A stretch of DNA of 64,000 nt from Streptomyces sp. NBC_01431 (GCF_036231355.1 NZ_CP109496.1:3844001-3908000), one strand, 5' to 3'. Numbered from the stretch's first letter, positions 30,279 through 39,633 are shown. Notes: generated from the sequence alone by a model not told the origin. Translations and numbers: made by a program.

Positions 30279-32498
30279 TCAAGACCGCAGCGTAGGCCGC
30301 CTCGGTGGGGTCACCCCGCCCGCCACCGCGCGCTGCCGCGGCGCTGCCGTGCCCGTCCAGCAGGTGCCGCGGCGGGACAGCAGACGGCGGAGCCAGAGCT
30401 CTGTGGAGATCAGGTCGGCCAGGCCGTCCAGGGGAAGCGGGTCGCCCGCGGCCGCGGAGCGGACGGCCCGGCGGACCGTGCGGGCCTCGATCAGGCCCGC
30501 GTCCGCGAGCAGCGGGGCTTCGAAGAGGGCGACCAGCGGGTCGGCGGCCAGGCGCAGGCCCGCTCGGGCGGCGGCCGCCGAAGGGGCATGGGAAGGGGCG
30601 CCCCAGCCGGGCGGCAGGTCACGCACCCCGGATGCCGAAAGCACCGTACGCAGGATCGTGGCGCGGGCGCCCGGCTGGACGCGCAGGGATTCGGGCAGTG
30701 CGCGGCAGGCGCGGACGACCTGGTTGTCGAGGAAGGGCGCGTGCAGGCGCTGGCTGCGCACCTCGGCGGCCTGTTCCAGGATGCGGTGGTCGGCGGCGTA
30801 GCGGGCGAGGGCCGCCGAGGCGCGGGCTTCGCCGGGGCGCTGCGAGGGGGCCGGGCGGGTCGCCGAGGCCATCAGGCGAACCGATACTTCGGCGAGTGCT
30901 TCCCCGGTGAGCCAGCGGGCCGCCGGGCCGGGGCGGGTCCACGACAGTGCGGCCAGGGAGATCGACAGGGGGCTTCCCGGGTCGTCGAACTGGGGCTCGC
31001 GCAGGGCGTCGGCGGCCGATTCGATGCCGGTGCGGTAGGGCGTACGGGCCAGGCGGCGGGCGGCGCGGTAGACCGTGAGCGGGACGAAGAGGGAGTTCGC
31101 CGAGGGGCCGCCCGCCTTCGCCAGAGCGGTGGCGGGCCGGAGCAGATGACGTCTTTGACGGTCCATCAAAAGATCGGCCAGGCGCGCCGGATGGGCGTCC
31201 AGGACCTGGCGTGCGCCGCTGCCGGTGAAGTGGTCGGCGCTGCCCGCGAGCAGGCGGCGCCGGTGGCGGGCGGCGGTGATCAGCGAGGGACCGGGCTCGT
31301 CGGTGAGCGGACCCTCCAACTCGGCGTACGGGAGCGAGTCTTCGGAGCCGGTGACGACGACGTGGTGCAGGCGCGGGTTGGCGGCCATCGCGCCGGCCCG
31401 CTCCAGTTCGGCCTGGCGGCCCGCGCCCGGCACGGCGAGGTCGTTGAAGGTGACGGCGAGCAGCCGCTCGCCCGCCCCGGTGCCGTGGCCGAGGACCGTG
31501 CCGGGTACGCCGGGCAGTCCGGCGGCGAGCAGGGCGAGAGTGGCGGAGGCGGGCCCGCCGGAGAGGTCGGACCCTATGCCGGGCGCCGGGCCCCCGCGGG
31601 CCGCGCGCCGCTCGGCCGGGCCCATGCCGGGGACCGGGCCGGGGTCGGGCGGCAGGGTCTCGGGGGCGTGCCGGGGCGCGGTGAGTCTGGCCCGTACCGC
31701 CGACACCAGCGCGTCGCGTACGCCCTCCACGGCGGCGGCGGGCGCCAGTTGGGGCGCGGCCACCGCGAGCGAGGCGAACGGCTCGTACCCGGTGATCTCG
31801 CGTGAGCCCTCGCGCAGGACGAGAGCGTGGCCGGGCGGGATCCGCCGGACCCCCGCGTACGGGGTGGAGTCGCCGAGCGCCTCGGGCACGTCGGGGCAGG
31901 CGAGCAGGGCGGCGAGGTGTCCGATGTCGAGCTGGGCCTCGATGAGGTCGGCGAGCGGAAGTGCCGCCGTTCCGTAGGCGGTTCCGCCCGCCCAGGGCGT
32001 GTAGAAGACGGGCCGGGCCCCGGCGAGGTCGCCGACGACGGTGACGCGACGGGCGACTTGGGCGACGGCCGTGTAGCTGCCGGGCCAGGCGGAGAGGTGG
32101 CGCAGTGCGCCCCCGCGCGCGGCGAACAGGCCGACCCTGAGCTCCTCGTCGGTGGCGGCGCAGCAGCCGAGGACCGCGAGGCGGGTGTCGGCGCCGACGC
32201 TGACCACCCTGATCTCGTCGGGGCGCCAGTCCCCCACCGCCCACAGCGGATCCGGGTCGCCCCACAGGAGTTGGGCGCCGACGGGGTGGACGGTGCGGCC
32301 CTCCTCGGGCTCGCCGATGGAACCGGCCGTACCGTAGCCGGACGGTCCGTGGGCGGCCGTTCCATAGCCGGACGGCCCGTCGGCGGCTGTTCCGTACGCG
32401 GCCGTACCGTGGGCGGCCGATCCGTACGCAGCCGTACCGTGGGCGGAGCCCGTGCGGAAACTCGCGGCGACGCTGCTCCACCCCACCAACCACCGCAT
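30279..32498 (-). CDS. Asparagine-synthase-like protein with degenerate PPi loop
   Basis: A 739-residue protein from ATG 32498 (MRWLVGWSSV), with GGAGG five bases upstream. The N-terminal glutaminase-like domain has no catalytic Cys at position 2. The C-terminal domain has the adenylating fold of asparagine synthetases. The pyrophosphate loop reads SGGPAS (313-318) where active enzymes have SGGxDS, so the Mg-binding Asp is replaced by Ala. Conserved HHVVVTGSEDSLPYAELEGPL and HAPFLDNQVVRACRALPE stretches fit the family, the latter the C-terminal signature. Residues 17-58 are an expanded GTAAYG/GPSGYG repeat and 277-308 a Pro/Ala-rich insertion. The family includes lasso-peptide cyclases, but no precursor, RRE or protease gene is near, so a cyclase role is not supported. 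Confidence 0.8.
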   Translation of the reverse strand: MRWLVGWSSVAASFRTGSAHGTAAYGSAAHGTAAYGTAADGPSGYGTAAHGPSGYGTAGSIGEPEEGRTVHPVGAQLLWGDPDPLWAVGDWRPDEIRVVSVGADTRLAVLGCCAATDEELRVGLFAARGGALRHLSAWPGSYTAVAQVARRVTVVGDLAGARPVFYTPWAGGTAYGTAALPLADLIEAQLDIGHLAALLACPDVPEALGDSTPYAGVRRIPPGHALVLREGSREITGYEPFASLAVAAPQLAPAAAVEGVRDALVSAVRARLTAPRHAPETLPPDPGPVPGMGPAERRAARGGPAPGIGSDLSGGPASATLALLAAGLPGVPGTVLGHGTGAGERLLAVTFNDLAVPGAGRQAELERAGAMAANPRLHHVVVTGSEDSLPYAELEGPLTDEPGPSLITAARHRRRLLAGSADHFTGSGARQVLDAHPARLADLLMDRQRRHLLRPATALAKAGGPSANSLFVPLTVYRAARRLARTPYRTGIESAADALREPQFDDPGSPLSISLAALSWTRPGPAARWLTGEALAEVSVRLMASATRPAPSQRPGEARASAALARYAADHRILEQAAEVRSQRLHAPFLDNQVVRACRALPESLRVQPGARATILRTVLSASGVRDLPPGWGAPSHAPSAAAARAGLRLAADPLVALFEAPLLADAGLIEARTVRRAVRSAAAGDPLPLDGLADLISTELWLRRLLSRRGTCWTGTAAPRQRAVAGGVTPPRRPTLRS

Positions 32499-33233
32499 CG
32501 CCGCCTCCACAGGCTGTGGACAACTCGTGGACAACATTCAGCACGGACCAAACGGGTCCGGGACCCCATGCTGCCACGACAACGGCGCCCGGGAGGGGCC
32601 CCGGGGAGCGCCCGCACCAAGTCAATTCGCCCTGCCGGGTGGCCGATTGATGTCGCTGCCGGGGCGCACGGGGCAGCGCCCGGGTGATGGCGGGCGCCCT
32701 CGCAAGGCATGGAGCGACGGTCGATATCCAGCCATTCTCGGGCGGCTGGAGCTTCGCCGCCACCGGCTTCGGGGACACAGAAAACAACAGTCCGGGAGGC
32801 GCTGTCCGCCTCCCGGACCGGTCCGCCGCCCGCGGGGATTGAGGCGGCGGTGTCCCCCAGCCCGCTGGATCCAGTGCAGCGGGCCGACCCACGCACCACA
32901 CATGGAAGCGCTCCCTTGGTGGACCAGCGAGAGCGCACGGCCGGGCGCACGGCCACACGGCGGGAGCGCGACGGCGGTCGGCCCCGCCGCACCACCGGCG
33001 CAACACCGGCCGCGATCCGACCCCGGCCACAGGTGTCGGCGGCCGTTCGTACGGAAAGCAATCTCGCCATACGGAAGACCGCCTCTTAACGGTAGGGATG
33101 CGGCGAACTACGCTGTGTTTACTGCTGTTCTCCACGGGTGGCATATTCCCGGGGGCTCGGCCACATGCTTTTGCGGCCGACGAACCGGACACCACACCGC
33201 CCGGGGGACGCCGTCTGTGTCGAGGGGTGGCGC
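32499..33233. promoter_or_regulatory. 735-base divergent region with two DnaA-box-like sequences
   Basis: This separates the asparagine-synthase-like gene from the sporulation regulator. Next to the left gene, TGTGGACAA (32515-32523) and CGTGGACAA (32526-32534) are a perfect DnaA box and a one-mismatch copy on the minus strand, 11 bp apart. No other gene is convincing; the open frames here are shadows. The right end must hold the promoter(s) of the sporulation gene. Confidence 0.45.
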
Positions 33234-34652
33234 ATGTCCAGGGAGCAACGCGGGCCGAACGAGAAGCTCGGCACCGTTCTCGCCCTCGCGGGAATCAGCA
33301 ACGCGGGCCTCGCGCGTCGGGTCAACGACCTCGGCGCGCAACGCGGTCTGACCCTTCGCTACGACAAGACCTCCGTGGCCCGGTGGGTCTCCAAGGGCAT
33401 GGTGCCTCAGGGCGCCGCGCCCCATCTGATCGCGGCGGCGATCGGCGCCAAGCTGGGCCGGCCCGTCCCACTGCACGAAATCGGCCTCGCGGACGCGGAC
33501 CCGGCCCCCGAGGTCGGCCTCGCCTTTCCGCGCGACGTGTCCGAGGCTGTGCGCTCGGCGACCGACCTGTACCGGCTGGATCTGGCCGGGCGGCGGGCCG
33601 GCAGCGGCGGCATCTGGCAGTCACTGGCCGGTTCCTTCGCGGTCAGCGCGTACGCGACGCCCGCCTCCCGGTGGCTCATAACCCCCGCCGACTCCTCGGT
33701 GGCCCGCGGCGCCGAACCGGGCGATCTGCCACCACTGAAAGTCGGCCACAGCGATGTCGCCAAGCTGCGCGAGGCGGCCGAGGACGCGCGCAGGTGGGAC
33801 TCCAAGTACGGCGGGGGCGACTGGCGTTCGTCCATGGTCCCCGAATGCTTACGCGTCGACGCCGCCCCGCTGCTGCTCGGCTCCTACAGCGACGAGGTGG
33901 GGCGCGGCCTGTTCGGCGCGACCGCCGAACTGACCAGGCTCGCCGGGTGGATGGCCTTCGACACCGGCCAGCAGGAAGCCGCCCAGCGCTACTACATCCA
34001 GGCGCTGCGCCTCGCCCGCGCCGCGGCCGACGTACCGCTCGGCGGATACGTACTGGCCTCGATGTCGCTCCAGGCCACCTACCGCGGCTTCGCCGACGAG
34101 GGCGTCGACCTCGCGCAGGCTGCCGTCGAACGCAACCGGGGCCTCGCCACCGCCCGCACCATGTCCTTCTTCCGCCTGGTGGAGGCGCGCGCCCACGCCA
34201 AGGCCGGCGACGGGCACCCGGCGGAGGCCGCGCTGAAGGCGGCCGAGTCCTGGCTCGAGCGCTCACGGGACGGCGACTGCGACCCGTCCTGGCTCGGCTT
34301 CTACTCCTACGACCGCTTCGCGGCGGACGCGGCCGAGTGCTACCGCGACCTGAAGGCGCCCCGGCAGGTGCGCCGCTTCACCGAGCAGGCGCTTTCGCGG
34401 CCCACCGAGGAGTTCGTCCGCTCGCACGGGCTGCGCCTGGTGGTGAGCGCGGTCGCCGAGCTGGAGTCGGGGAACCTGGACGCGGCGTGCGCGGCGGGCA
34501 CCCGGGCGGTGGAGGTGGCGGGCCGCATCTCCTCGGCCCGCACCACCGAGTACGTACGCGATCTGCTGCACCGCCTGGAGCCGTACGGGGACGAGCCGCG
34601 GGTGGCCGAGCTGCGCGAGCGGGCCAGGCCCCTCCTGGTGACCCCGGCTTAG
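33234..34652 (+). CDS. Sporulation-associated regulator (SCO4114/ORF1590-like), contains a TTA codon
   Basis: A 472-residue protein from ATG 33234 (MSREQRGPNEKLG), with GAGGGG about seven bases upstream. An N-terminal helix-turn-helix-like segment (about 10-60, GISNAGLARRVNDL... and TSVARWVSKGM) is followed by a long helical region with TPR-like periodicity. From memory it matches the Streptomyces sporulation protein typified by S. griseus ORF1590 and S. coelicolor SCO4114. The frame is open 32 codons further up to 33138, and a longer form is possible. Codon 206 is TTA (33849-33851), read only by the bldA leucyl-tRNA, so expression should depend on development. I found no other TTA codon in the window's genes, but I did not check every codon. 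Confidence 0.85.
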   Translation: MSREQRGPNEKLGTVLALAGISNAGLARRVNDLGAQRGLTLRYDKTSVARWVSKGMVPQGAAPHLIAAAIGAKLGRPVPLHEIGLADADPAPEVGLAFPRDVSEAVRSATDLYRLDLAGRRAGSGGIWQSLAGSFAVSAYATPASRWLITPADSSVARGAEPGDLPPLKVGHSDVAKLREAAEDARRWDSKYGGGDWRSSMVPECLRVDAAPLLLGSYSDEVGRGLFGATAELTRLAGWMAFDTGQQEAAQRYYIQALRLARAAADVPLGGYVLASMSLQATYRGFADEGVDLAQAAVERNRGLATARTMSFFRLVEARAHAKAGDGHPAEAALKAAESWLERSRDGDCDPSWLGFYSYDRFAADAAECYRDLKAPRQVRRFTEQALSRPTEEFVRSHGLRLVVSAVAELESGNLDAACAAGTRAVEVAGRISSARTTEYVRDLLHRLEPYGDEPRVAELRERARPLLVTPA

Positions 34653-34764
34653 ATCACTTCCACCGGGCGTTTACCGGGATTGTCAGTGGGTCAGTGCAGT
34701 ATGTGGAGGAGGAGGTCCGGGGCGGTCCCCCGGACAGGACGCGGCCGGGGCGGGAGGTGTGTGG

Positions 34765-35967
34765 GTGACGACGTACGACTGCGACGTGCTGGTGGTCGGC
34801 GGCGGAATCGTCGGCCTGTCGACGGCCTACGCGCTCAGCCAGGCCTCACCCGGCACCCGGGTGGTGGTCCTGGAGAAGGAGAGCGGCCCCGCCCGGCACC
34901 AGACCGGGCGCAACAGCGGCGTCATCCACAGCGGCATCTACTACCGGCCGGGCTCGCTCAAGGCGCGCTTCGCGGTGCGGGGCGCGGCCGAGATGGTGGA
35001 GTTCTGCGCGCGGCACGGCATCGCGCACGAGGTCACCGGCAAGCTGATCGTGGCGACCGAGCGCGCCGAACTGCCGCGGCTGCACGCCTTGGTCCAGCGC
35101 GGCCGCGAGCACGGCATCCCGGTGCGGGAGCTGGGCCCGGCGCAGATAGCGGAGTACGAGTCGGAGGTCCGTGGCCTCGCCGCGATCCATGTCGGCACGA
35201 CCGGGGTGTGCGACTACCGGGCGGTGGCGGCCCGCCTCGCCGAGCTCTCGGGCGCCGAGGTGCGGTACGGGGCGGAGGTCGTCCGGATCGCACGGCGCCC
35301 CTCGCACGGCGTCGCGTTGCGCACGGCGGACGGCACGGTGCTGCGCGCGCGGACCCTGGTGAACTGCGCGGGTCTGCACAGCGACCGGGTGGCCCGGCTC
35401 GCGGGTGACGAGCCGGGGGTGCGGATCGTGCCGTTCCGCGGCGAGTACTACGAGCTGGCCCGGCCCGGCCTGGTCAAGGGGCTCGTGTACCCGGTGCCCG
35501 ACCCGGCGTTCCCGTTCCTCGGCGTCCACCTCACGCGGGGTGTGGACGGCTCGGTCCACGTCGGCCCCAACGCCGTGCCGGCCGCGGCCCGCGAGGGCTA
35601 CGACTGGCGGACGGTGCGCCCCGGCGACCTCGCCGGCACCCTCGCATGGCCCGGCACCTGGCACATAGCCCGCAGACACTGGCGGTACGGCGCGGGCGAG
35701 CTGCACCGCTCGCTCTCCAAGCGCGCCTTCACCGACGCGGTACGCCGACTGCTCCCCGCCGTCGAGGAATCCGACCTGCGCACGGCCCCGGCCGGCGTCC
35801 GAGCCCAGGCGGTCCTGCGCGACGGCACCCTGGTGGACGACTTCCTGATCCGCGAAGCCCCCCGCACAGTCCACATCCTGAACGCCCCAAGCCCAGCGGC
35901 AACAGCCTCCCTCCCGATCGGAAGAGAAGTAGCGAAGAGAATCCTGGCAACGCTGGACGCCGTATAA
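34765..35967 (+). CDS. lhgO: L-2-hydroxyglutarate oxidase (LhgO-like), FAD-dependent
   Basis: A 400-residue FAD-dependent oxidoreductase of the DAO family. The FAD dinucleotide motif VVGGGIVGLSTAYALSQ is at the N-terminus. Other family marks are GRNSGVIHSGIYY, which is characteristic of LhgO, and NCAGLHSDRVARLAG near residue 200. It would oxidise L-2-hydroxyglutarate to 2-oxoglutarate. GTG 34765 is preferred over GTG 34759, because GGGAGGTG lies at a usable distance only from the second. The gene follows the sporulation regulator by about 110 bases on the same strand. Confidence 0.88.
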   Translation: MTTYDCDVLVVGGGIVGLSTAYALSQASPGTRVVVLEKESGPARHQTGRNSGVIHSGIYYRPGSLKARFAVRGAAEMVEFCARHGIAHEVTGKLIVATERAELPRLHALVQRGREHGIPVRELGPAQIAEYESEVRGLAAIHVGTTGVCDYRAVAARLAELSGAEVRYGAEVVRIARRPSHGVALRTADGTVLRARTLVNCAGLHSDRVARLAGDEPGVRIVPFRGEYYELARPGLVKGLVYPVPDPAFPFLGVHLTRGVDGSVHVGPNAVPAAAREGYDWRTVRPGDLAGTLAWPGTWHIARRHWRYGAGELHRSLSKRAFTDAVRRLLPAVEESDLRTAPAGVRAQAVLRDGTLVDDFLIREAPRTVHILNAPSPAATASLPIGREVAKRILATLDAV

Positions 35968-35994
35968 ACCCCGCGCACAGACGGCCCGCCCAAT

Positions 35995-36160
35995 CAGGGG
36001 CGCGGGGAACTGCGCGACCAACCACCAACGGCCCGCACCCAACGCAGACGGTCAAGCACAACAGGGGCGCGGGGAACTGCGCGACCAGCCACAGACGGCC
36101 CGCACCCGACCGAACAGACGCGGAAGCGGCTCGCGGTCCGGGGTCCGGGGTCCGGGGCAG
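35995..36160. repeat. Two copies of the GC-rich intergenic repeat and a GGGTCCG tandem
   Basis: The 28-base core beginning CAGGGGCGCGGGGAACTGCG, with a shared tail containing GGCCCGCACCC, occurs at 35995 and again at 36062, about 67 bp apart. Next to the second copy, GGTCCGG repeats three times (about 36135-36157). From memory the core is a widely scattered Streptomyces intergenic repeat. It lies between lhgO and trmB in a 354-base gap that has no gene. Confidence 0.7.
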
Positions 36161-36321
36161 AGCACCGAAAGGGGTGCGGGGGTGCAGCCCCGCATGGTCT
36201 GGGGCGGGCGGGCCCGGGGCTCAGCCGATCCAACCCCCGTCACGGGCGGGCGGGTGAGAGAACCGCCCCCGGGTCACGCCAGCGCCCCGAGCACCCCCGC
36301 CCACGTAGAATCGGCCGCATT

Positions 36322-37128
36322 GTGTCTGAGCAGCCCCGCACCCCAGAATCCCCCGCCCCGGCCCCGGCAGCCGAAAAGGTCCTGCCGCGCGACAAAGCGC
36401 CCCGCTTCCCCGGCGGCCCCGCCGCAGACCCGGCCGGCTCGCACCACGAACGCCGCATCCGCAGCTTCCAGCCCCGCCGCAGCCGCGTCACCACCGGCCA
36501 GGGTGAGTACCTGGAGCGGCTCTGGCCCGTGTGGGGCTTCGACATCGACGGCATGCGGAAGATCGACCCGGCCGCGCTGTTCGACGGGCTTCCCGTCGTC
36601 CTCGAAATCGGCTTCGGCATGGGTGAGGCCACCGCGCAGATGGCTGCGGAGGACCCGTCGACCGGCATCCTCGCCGTGGACGTGCACACCCCCGGCCAGG
36701 GCAACCTCCTCGGCCTCGCCGAGCGGGCCGGCCTGACCAACATCCGCGTGGCCAACGGCGACGCGATCATCCTGCTGCGCGAGATGCTGGAGCCGGACGC
36801 CCTGGACGGGATGCGCGTGTACTTCCCGGACCCCTGGCCCAAGAAGCGCCATCACAAGCGCCGCCTGATCCAGCCCGAGTTCCTCTCGCTCGCCGCGACC
36901 CGGATGAAGCCCGGCGCCGTACTGCACTGCGCGACGGACTGGGAGGAGTACGCCGAGCAGATGCTCGACGTGCTGAGCGCGCACCCGGACTTCGAGAACA
37001 CCGTGGAGGGCGGCGGCTACGCGCCGCGGCCCGCGTTCCGGCCGCTGACCCGGTTCGAGGGCCAGGGGCTCGACAAGGGGCACGTGGTGCACGACCTCCT
37101 GTTCCGCCGGGTCGGGCGCAGCGCGTAG
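36322..37128 (+). CDS. trmB: tRNA (guanine-N7-)-methyltransferase TrmB
   Basis: A 268-residue class I methyltransferase. It makes m7G46 in tRNA with S-adenosylmethionine. The SAM motif EIGFGMGEAT (near 92-101), the acidic motif LAVDVHTPG, and the family signature YFPDPWPKKRHHKRR (near 165-180), with the catalytic/substrate residues, are all visible. The first 50 residues are Pro/Ala-rich and variable, as in other actinobacteria. The start is GTG 36322. The following PrsW gene is 47 bases downstream. Confidence 0.95.
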   Translation: MSEQPRTPESPAPAPAAEKVLPRDKAPRFPGGPAADPAGSHHERRIRSFQPRRSRVTTGQGEYLERLWPVWGFDIDGMRKIDPAALFDGLPVVLEIGFGMGEATAQMAAEDPSTGILAVDVHTPGQGNLLGLAERAGLTNIRVANGDAIILLREMLEPDALDGMRVYFPDPWPKKRHHKRRLIQPEFLSLAATRMKPGAVLHCATDWEEYAEQMLDVLSAHPDFENTVEGGGYAPRPAFRPLTRFEGQGLDKGHVVHDLLFRRVGRSA

Positions 37129-37175
37129 TGCAGGCACCGTCGCGGATTGTCAGTGACCCTCGTTAGGGTCGTCTG

Positions 37176-38630
37176 GTGTCCTTCGAGCCGCTACCGCATC
37201 GCCCGTACCCCGGGCAGCCGCCCCAACAGGCCGACCCGGCCTTTCCGGGACGGCCGGTTCCGGCGTGCGCGGACGAGCCACGGTTCGACGCGGTGCCCGA
37301 CCGGGCGAAGTGGCGCTACCGGCCGCGCCGGGACTTCTGGCGCTCCAAGGCGGTCCGCGCGGGCGCGCTGATCACCCTGCTCGCGCTGTGCGGTCTGGTC
37401 ATCCTCGCGCTCGTCCGGGCACAGACCGGCACGGAGGGCTTCCTGGTGGGGCTCGGCCTCGCGGTTTTGCCGGTGCCGCTGCTCGGCGCCGCGTTCCGCT
37501 GGCTGGACCGGGTGGACCCGGGCCCTTGGCGCAACCTGTTCTTCGCCCTGGCGTGGGGCGCCTGCGCCGCCGCGCTGGTGGCGATCATCGCCAACTCGTT
37601 CGCGACGCGCTGGATAGCCACGGCCACCGCCGACCCCTCATCGGCCGATCACCTGGGCGCGAGCGTCATAGCCCCGATCGTCGAGGAGAGCGCGAAGGCG
37701 GCGGCCGTCCTGCTGCTGTTCCTGTTCCGCAGACGGGACTTCACGGGGATCGTCGACGGCGTGGTCTTCGCCGGTTTCACCGCGACCGGCTTCGCCTTCA
37801 CCGAGAACATCCTGTACCTGGGCAACGCCTTCGGCGAGGACCAGGCGAGCCACACCGGGGGTTCGACCACAGCGGCGACCTTCTTCGTACGGGTCGTCAT
37901 GTCGCCCTTCGCGCATCCCCTGTTCACCGTGCTCACCGGCATCGGCTTCGGCGTGGCCGCGCTGTCGCCGCCCGGCAGACGGCTGCGCCGCATCATGTTC
38001 CCGATGCTCGGTCTGCTGCTGGCGATGGGCATGCACGCCCTGTGGAACAGCTCGACGCTGTTCGGGCCGTACGGCTTCTACATCGTGTACGGGGCCTTCA
38101 TGGTGCCGGTGTTCGGGCTGCTCACCTGGCTCGCGATATGGAGCCGACAGCGCGAGTTGCGTACGGTCGCCGCCGAGCTGCCCGCGTACGCGGCGGCCGG
38201 CTGGCTGGGGCCCGCTGAGCCGCTCGCGCTGTCCTCGATGCGGGCGCGCGCGACCGCGCGGGACTTCGCGCACCGGACTTTCGGCGGGAAGCCGGCGGCT
38301 CGGACGGTCGCCGAGTACGAGGCGTTCGCGACCTCGCTCGCCTTCTTGCGGCACCGCGCCTACCGGAGTCCGGGCGCGATGGGCCCGGCCCCGGATTTCA
38401 CGGCCCGCGAGCAGGAGCTCCTCCACCATCTGTGGGAGCGCAAGCCGGTCGCGGCCCCGGCGCTGCTGTACGCGGCGGGGGCGACGGGCCGCATCTGGAT
38501 ACCGCCGCAGTTCGCCCCGCCGCACCCCTACGTCCAGCACGCGCAGTACGCGCAGTACGCGCAGTACGCGCCGTACGGACAGCAGGCCCCGCTGCCGGGT
38601 CCGGCGCAGTACAACCCCTACCTACGCTGA
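37176..38630 (+). CDS. PrsW family intramembrane metalloprotease
   Basis: A 484-residue polytopic membrane protein. The protease core has the EExxK motif (PIVEESAKAAAV), the FAFTENI motif, HPLFT and GMHALWN, all in membrane helices and supplying the zinc ligands of PrsW. PrsW cleaves anti-sigma factors in B. subtilis; the substrate here is unknown. The N-terminal 50 residues are Pro-rich, and the C-terminal 160 are soluble and end in tandem QYAQYA repeats. GTG 37176 follows trmB closely, so the two may be cotranscribed. Confidence 0.88.
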   Translation: MSFEPLPHRPYPGQPPQQADPAFPGRPVPACADEPRFDAVPDRAKWRYRPRRDFWRSKAVRAGALITLLALCGLVILALVRAQTGTEGFLVGLGLAVLPVPLLGAAFRWLDRVDPGPWRNLFFALAWGACAAALVAIIANSFATRWIATATADPSSADHLGASVIAPIVEESAKAAAVLLLFLFRRRDFTGIVDGVVFAGFTATGFAFTENILYLGNAFGEDQASHTGGSTTAATFFVRVVMSPFAHPLFTVLTGIGFGVAALSPPGRRLRRIMFPMLGLLLAMGMHALWNSSTLFGPYGFYIVYGAFMVPVFGLLTWLAIWSRQRELRTVAAELPAYAAAGWLGPAEPLALSSMRARATARDFAHRTFGGKPAARTVAEYEAFATSLAFLRHRAYRSPGAMGPAPDFTAREQELLHHLWERKPVAAPALLYAAGATGRIWIPPQFAPPHPYVQHAQYAQYAQYAPYGQQAPLPGPAQYNPYLR

Positions 38631-38658
38631 GGCGCGCACCGCCGCATCGGACCCACGC

Positions 38659-39603
38659 CTACGCGGAGGCGACCGTCAGCGCCGAGACCTCGGCGTCGGT
38701 GAGCTCAAGGTCGGCGACCGCGAGCAGCGCGGGCAGCTGCTCGACCGTACGGGCCGAGGCGATGGGGGCGGCGACGGTGGGCCGGGCGGCCAGCCAGGCC
38801 AGTGCGACGGTGGCGATCTCGGCGCCGCGCTCCTGCGCGATCCTGTCGAGCGCGGCGAGCACCTTGCGGCCCCGCTCGGTCTGAAGGTGCTTGCCCGCGC
38901 CCTCGGCGCGGGCGCTGTCCACCCGCTGGCCCGGCCGGTACTTGCCGGTGAGGAAGCCGGACGCCAGCGCGTAGTAGGGGACGGCGGCCAGGCCCGCGCG
39001 GGACGCGGTCTCCTGGAGGGCGCCCTCGTAGGTGTCGCGGGAGACCAGGTTGTAGTGCGGCTGGAGTGCCACGTACTTGGCGAGGCCCTCGCGGTCGGAG
39101 AAGTCCAGGAACTCCTGGAGCCGCGCCGGGGTGATGTTGGAGGCGGCGATCGCGCGGACCTTGCCGTCCCGGACCAGCTGGTCGAGGGCGGTGATGATCT
39201 CCTCGACGGACACGGTGGGGTCGTCGTAGTGCGTGTAGTACAGGTCGATGTGGTCGGTGCCGAGGCGGCGCAGCGACTCCTCGGCGGCCGCCTTGATGGT
39301 GCTTGCGGACAGCCCCTTGTACTCGGGGTGGGCGCCGACCTTGGTGGCGATCACCACGTCGTCCCGGTTGCCGCGGGCCGCCGTCCACTTCCCGATGATC
39401 GTCTCGGATTCGCCGCCGGACAGGCCGGGGGCCCAGTACGAGTAGGCGTCGGCGGTGTCGATGAAGTTGCCGCCGCCCGAGGTGTAGGCGTCGAGCACGG
39501 CGAACGACTGGTCCTCGTCGGCCGTCCAGCCGAAGACGTTGCCGCCGAGGGCGAGCGGGAAGACGGAGAGGTCGGAACTGCCTAGCGCACGGAGAGAAGT
39601 CAT
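38659..39603 (-). CDS. Aldo/keto reductase
   Basis: A 314-residue TIM-barrel NADPH oxidoreductase. It shows FIDTADAYS with the catalytic Asp and Tyr, IATKVGAHPEY with the Lys, and DLYYTHYDD, where the usual His after YYTH is present. The C-terminal RTVEQLPALLAVADLELT helix is the coenzyme-binding end. The substrate is unknown. ATG 39603 has GGGAG about ten bases upstream. It is convergent with PrsW, 28 bases between stops. Upstream lies a tandem repeat and then the M23 gene in the same orientation. Confidence 0.9.
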   Translation of the reverse strand: MTSLRALGSSDLSVFPLALGGNVFGWTADEDQSFAVLDAYTSGGGNFIDTADAYSYWAPGLSGGESETIIGKWTAARGNRDDVVIATKVGAHPEYKGLSASTIKAAAEESLRRLGTDHIDLYYTHYDDPTVSVEEIITALDQLVRDGKVRAIAASNITPARLQEFLDFSDREGLAKYVALQPHYNLVSRDTYEGALQETASRAGLAAVPYYALASGFLTGKYRPGQRVDSARAEGAGKHLQTERGRKVLAALDRIAQERGAEIATVALAWLAARPTVAAPIASARTVEQLPALLAVADLELTDAEVSALTVASA

Positions 39604-39633
39604 GGGTTGATCAACTCCCGTGCGCCGTGCGGT

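Noticed and set aside
28310..30295. 661-codon frame antisense to the AfsR-like gene
   Set aside because: Mirror frame with no recognisable domain.
30279..32498. Lasso-peptide biosynthetic cluster
   Set aside because: No precursor peptide, RRE or transglutaminase-type protease gene near, and the catalytic loop is altered.
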